From Loxodes magnus (taxonomy: Eukaryota; Ciliophora; Karyorelictea; Loxodida; Loxodidae), in assembly GCA_946699065.1 (NCBI GenBank), contig CAMPDV010001718.1, positions 32,870 to 96,869 on the forward strand: a stretch of 64,000 nucleotides of DNA, read 5' to 3'. Positions 1 through 7,146 of this stretch are shown piece by piece. Both the position numbers and the translations under genes were made by a program. Position 1 is the first letter of the stretch, and each line of letters begins with the position of its first letter. The notes under the pieces are model-generated. The model did not search any database and had not been told where the DNA came from. It saw nothing but the letters and a program-made list of their open reading frames with translations.

Positions 1-116
1 AAGAAAAGTAAGAAAAGAAGAGTAATTTAATTTTTTAAGTCTGTAAGCTTTGATAAGATTATAAAGAGTTAGTTTTGAAAGTAAAGTGAAGAAGAAAAGT
101 AAGAAAAGAAGAGTAA

Positions 117-200
117 TTTCAGTTTTAAGTTTGGAAGCTTTGATAAGATTATAAAGAGTAGTTAGTTTTGAAAGTAAAGTGAAGAAGAAAAGAAGAGTAA
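117..200 (+). repeat. 84-bp monomer with 9-bp deletion in the purine tract
   Basis: The purine tract reads GAAGAAGAAAAGAAGAG instead of GAAGAAGAAAAGTAAGAAAAGAAGAG. The canonical unit has two copies of AAGAAAAG exactly 9 bp apart, and this unit keeps only one, as expected of slippage at that repeat. Further 84-bp units that I measured lie at 4381-4464, 12048-12131, 12224-12307, 29884-29967, 31354-31437, 32544-32627, 33002-33085 and 49347-49430, and there are others in the right part. The shortened tract is still a perfect purine mirror (GAAGAAAAGAAG). Confidence 0.93.
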
Positions 201-663
201 TTTCATTTTTAAGTTATTAAGCTTTGATAAGATTATAAAGAGTAGTTAGTTTTGAAAGTAAAGTGAAGAAGAAAAGTAAGAAAAGAAGAGTAATTTCATT
301 TTTAAGTTTGGAAGCTTTGATAAGATTATAAAGAGTAGTTAGTTTTGAAAGTAAAGTGAATAAGAAAAGTAAGAAAAGAAGAGTAATTTCATTTTTAAGT
401 TTGGAAGCTTTGATAAGATTATAAAGAGTAGTTATTTTTGAAAGTAAAGTGAAGAGGAAAAGTAAGAAAAGAAGAGTAATTTCATTTTTAAGTTTGGAAA
501 CTTTGATAAGATTATAAAGAGTAGTTAGTTTTGAAAGTAAAGTGAAGAAGAAAAGTAAGAAAAGAAGAGTAATTTCAGTTTTTAAGTTTGGAAGCTTTGA
601 TAAGATTATAAAGAGTTAGTTTTAAAAGTAAAGTGAAGAAGAAAAGTAAGAAAAGAAGAGTAA

Positions 664-761
664 TTTCAGTTTTTAAGTCTGTAAGCTTTGATAAGATTGT
701 AGTTATAAAGAAGCTAGTTTTAAAAGTAAGGTGAATAAGAAAAGTAAGAAAAGAAGAGTAA
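664..761 (+). repeat. Class 3 monomer, 98 bp (GATTGTAGTTATAAAG type)
   Basis: This unit has an insertion at the dyad, reading GATTGTAGTTATAAAGAAG, followed by CTAGTTTTAAAAGTAAGG and TGAATAAG. It introduces AGCTAG and the string AAGGTG, both absent from canonical units. The class recurs as the first unit of the four-monomer cassettes listed below (for example 6773, 9641, 14347, 18122, 21437, 24032, 27841, 46790, 54002). A sister form keeps GAGTAGTTAG instead of GAAGCTAG and occurs singly in many blocks. Confidence 0.9.
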
Positions 762-947
762 TTTCAGTTTTTAAGTTATTAAGCTTTGATAAGAGTTATA
801 ATGAGTAGTTAGTATTTAAAAGTGAAGAAGAAAAGTAAGAAAAGAAGATTAATTTCAGTTTTTAAGTTATTAAGCTTTGATAAGATTGTAGTTATAAAGA
901 GTAGTTAGTTTTTAAAGTGAAGAAGAAAAGTAAGAAAAGAAGAGTAA
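664..947 (+). repeat. Cassette V (class 3-led), incomplete form
   Basis: Class 3 (664-761), a class 2 unit with GTTAGTATTTAAAAG (mark at 812), and a GATTAATTTCAG plus GATTGTAG unit. The fourth GAGCAG unit seen in the later cassettes is missing. It may be ancestral or may have lost the unit. Confidence 0.85.
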
Positions 948-2079
948 TTTCAGTTTTTAAGTTATTAAGCTTTGATAAGATTATAAAGAGTTAGTTTTAA
1001 AAGTAAAGTGAATAAGAAAAGTAAGAAAAGAAGAGTAATTTAAGTTTTTAGTTATTAAGCTTTGATAAGATTGTAGTTATAAAGAGTAGTTAGTTTTAAA
1101 AGTAAAGTGAATAAGAAAAGTAAGAAAAGAAGAGTAATTTCAGTTTTTAAGTTTGGAAGCTTTGATAAGATTATAAAGAGTTAGTTTTGAAAGTAAAGTG
1201 AAGAAGAAAAGTAAGAAAAGAAGAGTAATTTCATTTTTAAGTCTGAAATCTTTGATAAGATTGTTGTTATAAAGAGTAGTTAGTTTTTAAAGTGAAGAAG
1301 TAAAGTAAGAAAAGAAGAGTAATTTCATTTTTAAGTTTGGAAGCTTTGATAAGATTATAAAGAGTAGTTAGTTTTGAAAGTAAAGAAGAAAAGTAAGAAA
1401 AGAAGAGTAATTTCATTTTTAAGTCTGTAAGCTTTGATAAGATTATAAAGAGTTAGTTTTGAAAGTAAAGTGAAGAAGAAAAGTAAGAAAAGAAGAGTAA
1501 TTTCAGTTTTTAAGTCTGTAAGCTTTGATAAGATTGTAGTTATAAAGAAGCTAGTTTTAAAAGTAAGGTGAATAAGAAAAGTAAGAAAAGAAGAGTAATT
1601 TCAGTTTTTAAGTTATTAAGCTTTGATAAGAGTTATAATGAGTAGTTAGATTTAAAAGTGAAGAAGAAAAGTAAGAAAAGAAGAGTTATTTCAGTTTTTA
1701 AGTCTGTAAGCTTTGATAAGATTATAAAGAGTTAGTTTTGAAAGTAAAGTGAAGAAGAAAAGTAAGAAAAGAAGAGTAATTTCATTTTTAAGTCTGTAAG
1801 CTTTGATAAGATTATAAAGAGTAGTTAGTTTTGAAAGTAAAGTGAAGAAGAAAAGTAAGAAAAGAAGAGTAATTTCATTTTTAAGTTTGGAAGCTTTGAT
1901 AAGATAATAAAGAGTAGTTAGTTTTGAAAGTAAAGTGAAGAAGAAAAGTAAGAAAAGAAGAGTAATTTCATTTTTAAGTTTGGAAGCTTTGATAAGATTA
2001 TAAAGAGTAGTTAGTTTTGAAAGTAAAGTGAAGAAGAAAAGTAAGAAAAGAAGAGTAATTTCATTTTTAAGTTTGGAAG

Positions 2080-2098
2080 CTTTGATAAGATTATAAAG
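2080..2098. other. Imperfect dyad CTTTGATAAGATTATAAAG in the monomer
   Basis: The stretch reads CTTT, a bulged G, ATAA, GA, TTAT, AAAG. CTTT pairs with AAAG and ATAA pairs with TTAT, giving an eight-pair imperfect stem with one bulge and a very tight centre. Class 2 units have GAG at the centre; where AAAG is kept (for example near 3755) the dyad remains, while the common TATAATG form breaks the outer pairs. Short dyads are common in centromeric satellites lacking a CENP-B box; applying that here is inference. The same bases also include a TATAAA string and a TGATAA (GATA-type) string. Confidence 0.65.
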
Positions 2099-2124
2099 AG
2101 TAGTTAGTTTTGAAAGTAAAGTGA

Positions 2125-2147
2125 AGAAGAAAAGTAAGAAAAGAAGA
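2125..2147 (+). other. Homopurine-rich mirror repeat within the monomer
   Basis: In the reference monomer the arms AGAAGAAAAG and GAAAAGAAGA are perfect mirror images (not inverted repeats) around a 3-nt TAA centre. Both arms are pure purine, and the only pyrimidine in the 23 nt is the central T. Purine mirror repeats are the known sequence requirement for intramolecular triplex (H-DNA). The feature recurs in every monomer with GTGAAGAAG. It is weakened by one base in monomers with GTGAATAAG. That the DNA forms a triplex is inference; arms this short need supercoiling or cooperation between copies. Confidence 0.8.
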
Positions 2148-2611
2148 GTAATTTCATTTTTAAGTTTGGAAGCTTTGATAAGATTATAAAGAGTAGTTAG
2201 TTTTGAAAGTAAAGTGAAGAAGAAAAGTAAGAAAAGAAGAGTAATTTCATTTTTAAGTTTGGAAGCTTTGATAAGATTATAAAGAGTAGTTAGTTTTGAA
2301 AGTAAAGTGAAGAAGAAAAGTAAGAAAAGAAGAGTAATTTCATTTTTAAGTTTGGAAGCTTTGATAAGATTATAAAGAGTTAGTTTTAAAAGAAAAGTGA
2401 ATAAGAAAAGTAAGAAAAGAAGAGTAATTTAATTTTTTAAGTCTGTAAGCTTTGATAAGATTATAAAGAGTAGTTAGTTTTGAAAGTAAAGTGAAGAAGA
2501 AAAGTAAGAAAAGAAGAGTAATTTCATTTTTAAGTTTGGAAGCTTTGATAAGATTATAAAGAGTTAGTTTTGAAAGTAAAGTGAAGAAGAAAAGTAAGAA
2601 AAGAAGAGTAA

Positions 2612-2972
2612 TTTCAGTTTTTAAGTCTGAAATCTTTGTTAAGATTATAAAGAGTTAGTTTTGAAAATAAAGTGAAGAAGAAAAGTAAGAAAAGAAGAGT
2701 AATTTCAGTTTTTAAGTTATTAAGCTTTGATAAGAGTTATAATGAGTAGTTAGTTTTAAAAGTGAAGAAGAAAAGTAAGAAAAGAAGAGTAATTTCAGTT
2801 TTTAAGTTATTAAGCTTTGATAAGAGTTATAATGAGTAGTTAGTTTTAAAAGTGAAGAAGAAAAGTAGGAAAAGAAGAGTAATTTCAGTTTTTAAGTTAT
2901 TAAGCTTTGATAAGAGTTATAATGAGTAGTTAGTTTTAAAAGTGAAGAAGAAAAGTAAGAAAAGAAGAGTAA
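2612..2972 (+). repeat. Cassette Q (TTTGTTAAG unit plus class 2 run)
   Basis: A TCTGAAATCTTTGTTAAG unit with TTTTGAAAATAAAG is followed by three class 2 units, one of which carries GTAGGAAAAG. The first unit lacks the HindIII site and contains AATAAA. The next unit starts TTTAAGTTTTTAAG and is class 3-like. This is the first of six occurrences. Confidence 0.88.
2703..2972 (+). repeat. Class 2 monomers, three 90-bp units in tandem
   Basis: Three successive units start at 2703, 2793 and 2883, exactly 90 bp apart. Class 2 differs from class 1 by TTTCAGTTTTTAAG instead of TTTCATTTTTAAG, TTATTAAGC instead of TTTGGAAGC, GATAAGAGTTATAATGAG instead of GATAAGATTATAAAGAG, and GTTTTAAAAGTG instead of GTTTTGAAAGTAAAGTG. 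The third carries none of the canonical markers except AAGCTT and the purine tract. The unit at 2793 carries GTAGGAAAAG, a private change that later marks the same cassette elsewhere in the array. Runs of class 2 are common left of 34 kb and rare to the right of it. Confidence 0.93.
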
Positions 2973-3343
2973 TTTAAGTTTTTAAGTTATTAAGCTTTGA
3001 TAAGATTGTAGTTATAAAGAGTAGTTAGTTTTAAAATTGAAGAAGAAAAGTAAGAAAAGAAGAGTAATTTCATTTTTAAGTTTGGAAGCTTTGATAAGAT
3101 TATAAAGATTAGTTAGTTTTGAAAGTAAAGTGAAGAAGAAAAGTAAGAAAAGAAGAGTAATTTCATTTTTAAGTTTGGAAGCTTTGATAAGATTATAAAG
3201 AGTAGTTAGTTTTGAAAGTAAAGTGAAGAAGAAAAGTAAGAAAAGAAGAGTAATTTCAGTTTTTAAGTTATTAAGCTTTGATAAGAGTTATAATGAGTAG
3301 TTAGTTTTAAAAGTGAAGAAGAAAAGTAAGAAAAGATTAGTAA

Positions 3344-3443
3344 TTTCAGTTTTTAAGTCTGGAAGCTTCGATAAGATTAGATTTATAGAGAGTAGTTTGT
3401 TTAAAATGTAAAGTGAAGAAGAAAAGTAAGAAAAGATTAGTAA
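3344..3443 (+). repeat. Class 4 monomer, 100 bp, contains a CpG
   Basis: The unit reads AAGCTTCGATAAG, then ATTAGATTTATAGAGAG, then TAGTTTGTTTAAAATG. It is the longest monomer class seen and one of very few with a CpG (TTCGAT). The next copy is only 461 bp downstream. Class 4 units are otherwise confined to the large cassettes at 21-28 kb and 46-54 kb. Confidence 0.9.
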
Positions 3444-3904
3444 TTTCAGTTTTTAAGTTATTAAGCTTTGATAAGAGTTATAATGAGTAGTTAGATTTAA
3501 AAGTGAAGAAGAAAAGTAAGAAAAGAAGAGTAATTTCAGTTTTTAAGTTTGGAAGCTTTGATAAGATTATAAAGAGTAGTTAGTTTTGAAAGTAAAGTGA
3601 AGAAGTAAAGTAAGAAAAGAAGAGTAATTTCAGTTTTTAAGTTATTAAGCTTTGTTAAGATTATAAAGAGTTAGTTTTGAAAATAAAGTGAAGAAGAAAA
3701 GTAAGAAAAGAAGAGTAATTTCAGTTTTTAAGTTATTAAGCTTTGATAAGAGTTATAAAGAGTAGTTAGATTTAAAAGTGAAGAAGAAAAGTAAGAAAAG
3801 AAGAGTAATTTCAGTTTTTAAGTCTGAAATCTTTGATAAGAGTTATAAAGAGTTAGTTAGTTTTGAAAGTAAAGTGAAGAAGAAAAGTAAGAAAAGAAGA
3901 GTAA

Positions 3905-4004
3905 TTTCAGTTTTTAAGTATGGAAGCTTCGATAAGATTAGATTTATAAAGAGTAGTTTGTTTAAAATGTAAAGTGAATAAGAAAAGTAAGAAAAGAAGA
4001 GTAA
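3905..4004 (+). repeat. Class 4 monomer, 100 bp (second copy)
   Basis: It has the same CpG-bearing AAGCTTCGATAAG and TAGTTTGTTTAAAATG markers as the unit at 3344, but reads TTTATAAAGAG instead of TTTATAGAGAG and ends in GTGAATAAG. It may represent a less derived state of the class, since TATAAAG is the canonical reading. Confidence 0.9.
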
Positions 4005-5113
4005 TTTCATTTTTAAGTTTGGAAGCTTTGATAAGATTATAAAGAGTAGTTAGTTTTGAAAGTAAAGTGAAGAAGAAAAGTAAGAAAAGAAGAGTAATTT
4101 CATTTTTTAAGTTATTAAGCTTTGATAAGATTGTAGTTATAAAGAGTTAGTTTTGAAAGTAAAGTGAAGAAGAAAAGTAAGAAAAGAAGAGTAATTTCAT
4201 TTTTAAGTTATTAAGCTTTGATAAGATTATAAAGAGTAGTTAGTTTTGAAAGTAAAGTGAAGAAGAAAAGTAAGAAAAGAAGAGTAATTTCATTTTTAAG
4301 TTTGGAAGCTTTGATAAGATTATAAAGAGTAGTTAGTTTTGAAAGTAAAGTGAAGAAGAAAAGTAAGAAAAGAAGAGTAATTTCATTTTTAAGTTTGGAA
4401 GCTTTGATAAGATTATAAAGAGTAGTTAGTTTTGAAAGTAAAGTGAAGAAGAAAAGAAGAGTAATTTCATTTTTAAGTTATTAAGCTTTGATAAGATTAT
4501 AAAGAGTAGTTAGTTTTGAAAGTAAAGTGAAGAAGAAAAGTAAGAAAAGAAGAGTAATTTCATTTTTAAGTTTGGAAGCTTTGATAAGATTATAAAGAGT
4601 AGTTAGTTTTGAAAGTAAAGTGAATAAGAAAAGTAAGAAAAGAAGAGTAATTTCATTTTTAAGTTTGGAAGCTTTGATAAGATTATAAAGAGTAGTTAGT
4701 TTTTCAAGTAAAGTGAAGAAGAAAAGTAAGAAAAGAAGAGTAATTTCATTTTTAAGTTTGGAAGCTTTGATAAGATTATAAAGAGTAGTTAGTTTTGAAA
4801 GTAAAGTGAAGAGGAAAAGTAAGAAAAGAAGAGTAATTTCTTTTTTAAGTTTGGAAGCTTTGATAAGATTATAAAGAGTAGTTAGTTTTGAAAGTAAAGT
4901 GAAGAAGAAAAGTAAGAAAAGAAGAGTAATTTCAGTTTTTAAGTTTGGAAGCTTTGATAAGATTATAAAGAGTTAGTTTTAAAAGTAAAGTGAAGAAGAA
5001 AAGTAAGAAAAGAAGAGTAATTTCATTTTTAAGTCTGGAAGCTTTGATATGATTATAAAGAGTAGTTAGTTTTGAAAGTAAAGTGAAGAAGAAAAGTAAG
5101 AAAAGAAGAGTAA

Positions 5114-5388
5114 TTTCAGTTTTTAAGTCTGTAAGCTTTGTTAAGATTATAAAGAGTAGTTAGTATTTAAAAGTGAAGAAGAAAAGTAAGAAAAGAAGAT
5201 TAATTTCAGTTTTTAAGTTATTAAGCTTTGATAAGATTGTAGTTATAAAGAGTAGTTAGTTTTTAAAGTGAAGAAGAAAAGTAAGAAAAGAAGAGTAATT
5301 TCAGTTTTTAAGTTATTAAGCTTTGATAAGAGTTATAATGAGCAGTTAGTTTTTAAAGTGAATAAGAAAAGTAAGAAAAGAAGAGTAA
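5114..5388 (+). repeat. Cassette V, variant lacking the class 3 unit
   Basis: A TCTGTAAGC and TTTGTTAAG unit carries the GTATTT mark (5163), followed by the GATTGTAG and GAGCAG units. It is preceded by canonical monomers, so the leading class 3 unit is absent. The GAGCAG unit appears here for the first time. Confidence 0.83.
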
Positions 5389-5935
5389 TTTCATTTTTAA
5401 GTTTGGAAGCTTTGATAAGATTATAAAGAGTTAGTTTTAAAAGTAAAGTGAATAAGAAAAGTAAGAAAAGAAGAGTAATTTAAGTTTTTAGTTATTAAGC
5501 TTTGATAAGATTATAAAGAGTAGTTAGTTTTGAAAGTAAAGTGAAGAAGAAAAGTAAGAAAAGAAGAGTAATTTCATTTTTAAGTTTGGAAGCTTTGATA
5601 AGAGTTATAATGAGTAGTTAGTTTTAAAAGTGAAGAAGAAAAGTAAGAAAAGAAGAGTAATTTCATTTTTAAGTTTGGAAGCTTTGATAAGATTATAAAG
5701 AGTAGTTAGTTTTGAAAGTAAAGTGAAGAAGAAAAGTAAGAAAAGAAGAGTAATTTCATTTTTAAGTTTGGAAGCTTTGATAAGAGTTATAATGAGTAGT
5801 TAGTTTTAAAAGTGAAGAAGAAAAGTAAGAAAAGAAGAGTAATTTCATTTTTAAGTTTGGAAGCTTTGATAAGATTATAAAGAGTAGTTAGTTTTGAAAG
5901 TAAAGTGAAGAAGAAAAGTAAGAAAAGAAGAGTAA

Positions 5936-6029
5936 TTTCATTTTTTAAGTTATTAAGCTTTGATAAGATTGTAAATAGTAGTTAGTTTAGAAAGTAAAGT
6001 GAAGAAGAAAAGTAAGAAAAGAAGAGTAA
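5936..6029 (+). repeat. Class 5 monomer, 94 bp (GTAAATAGTAG type)
   Basis: The unit reads CATTTTTTAAGTTATT and then GATTGTAAATAGTAG with TTTAGAAAG in place of TTTTGAAAG. The GTAAATAG marker is rare. I find it at 5971, 8840, 11989, 13546, 16049 and 19824 and nowhere right of 20 kb. It is therefore a useful tracer of duplication history in the left third: the offsets are 2,869 (5971 to 8840), 4,706 (8840 to 13546), 4,060 (11989 to 16049) and 3,775 (16049 to 19824). Confidence 0.9.
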
Positions 6030-6772
6030 TTTCATTTTTAAGTTTGGAAGCTTTGATAAGATTATAAAGAGTAGTTAGTTTTGAAAGTAAAGTGAAGAAG
6101 AAAAGTAAGAAAAGAAGAGTAATTTCATTTTTAAGTTTGGAAGCTTTGATAAGATTATAAAGAGTAGTTAGTTTTGAAAGTAAAGTTAAGAAGAAAAGTA
6201 AGAAAAGAAGAGTAATTTCATTTTTAAGTTTGGAAGCTTTGAAAGATTATAAAGAGTAGTTAGTTTTGAAAGTAAAGTGAAGAAGAAAAGTAAGAAAAGA
6301 AGAGTAATTTCATTTTTAAGTTTGGAAGCTTTGATAAGATTATAAAGAGTAGTTAGTTTTGAAAGTAAAGTGAAGAAGAAAAGTAAGAAAAGAAGAGTAA
6401 TTTCATTTTTAAGTTTGGAAGCTTTGATAAGATTGTAGTTATAAAGAAGCTAGTTTTAAAAGTAAGGTGAATAAGAAAAGTAAGAAAAGAAGAGTAATTT
6501 CAGTTTTTAAGTTATTAAGCTTTGATAAGAGTTATAATGAGTAGTTAGATTTAAAAGTGAAGAAGAAAAGTAAGAAAAGAAGAGTTATTTCAGTTTTTAA
6601 GTTTGGAAGCTTTGATAAGATTATAAAGAGTAGTTAGTTTTGAAAGTAAAGTGAAGAAGAAAAGTAAGAAAAGAAGAGTAATTTAATTTTTTAAGGCTGT
6701 AAGCTTTGATAAGATTATAAAGAGTTAGTTTTGAAAGTAAAGTGAAGAAGAAAAGTAAGAAAAGATTAGTAA

Positions 6773-7146
6773 TTTAATTTTTTAAGTTATTAAGCTTTGA
6801 TAAGATTGTAGTTATAAAGAAGCTAGTTTTAAAAGTAAGGTGAATAAGAAAAGTAAGAAAAGAAGAGTAATTTCAGTTTTTAAGTCTGAAATCTTTGATA
6901 AGAGTTATAATGAGTAGTTAGTATTTAAAAGTGAAGAAGAAAAGTAAGAAAAGAAGATTAATTTCAGTTTTTAAGTTATTAAGCTTTGATAAGATTGTAG
7001 TTATAAAGAGTAGTTAGTTTTTAAAGTGAATAAGAAAAGTAAGAAAAGAAGAGTAATTTCAGTTTTTAAGTTATTAAGCTTTGATAAGAGTTATAATGAG
7101 CAGTTAGTTTTTAAAGTGAATAAGAAAAGTAAGAAAAGAAGAGTAA
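6773..7146 (+). repeat. Cassette V, full four-monomer form
   Basis: Order: class 3 with GAAGCTAG, a TCTGAAATC unit with GTATTT at 6921, a GAAGATTAATTTCAG unit with GATTGTAG, then a GAGCAGTTAGTTTTTAAAG unit. The TCTGAAATC unit lacks the HindIII site. The same 374-bp order recurs in later copies with unequal spacings. Confidence 0.9.

Larger units (their letters stand above)
2059..2151 (+). repeat. Canonical (class 1) 93-bp monomer, reference copy
   Basis: I use this unit as the reference, numbering from the first T of TTTCATTTTT. Landmarks by offset: T-rich start 1-10, TTTGG 14-18, AAGCTT 19-24, dyad 22-40 including TATAAAG, AGAGTA 39-44, GTAGTTAGTTTTGAAAG 42-58, AAAGTG 60-65, purine-rich tract 65-90, GTAA 90-93. 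Long runs of this class with few changes dominate the window, especially right of 46 kb. The starting base is arbitrary, since a tandem repeat has no natural end. The period is 31 codons long, which explains the chance repetitive reading frames found in the array. Confidence 0.96.
1..5650 (+). repeat. Left mosaic region with a 4.3-kb spaced duplication
   Basis: This region has the most mixed monomer content in the window: classes 1, 2, 3 and 4, 84-bp units and several singletons. The ends resemble each other. 84-bp units with TTATTAAGC neighbours start at 117 and 4381 (offset 4,264), GAATAAG lies at 358 and 4622 (4,264), GAAGAGG at 451 and 4808 (4,357, one extra 93-bp monomer), and GTATTT at 812 and 5163 (4,351). 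The match fades near 660-760, where the left copy has class 3 and the right copy has class 1-like units. No gene is present. Confidence 0.8.

Noticed and set aside
2067-2077. Yeast-type replication origin (ARS) core match at TTTTAAGTTTG
   Set aside because: The string fits only 9 of 11 positions of the ARS consensus and such matches are expected by chance in AT-rich DNA. There is no reason to assume a yeast-like origin.
3778-3972. 64-codon + strand reading frame coding a lysine- and arginine-rich repeat peptide
   Set aside because: It lies wholly inside two satellite monomers that happen to have TTTCAGTTTTTAAG and GAGTTAGTTAG variants that avoid stops. Neighbouring copies of the same sequence are closed, there is no promoter or start context, and the peptide simply mirrors the DNA repeat.
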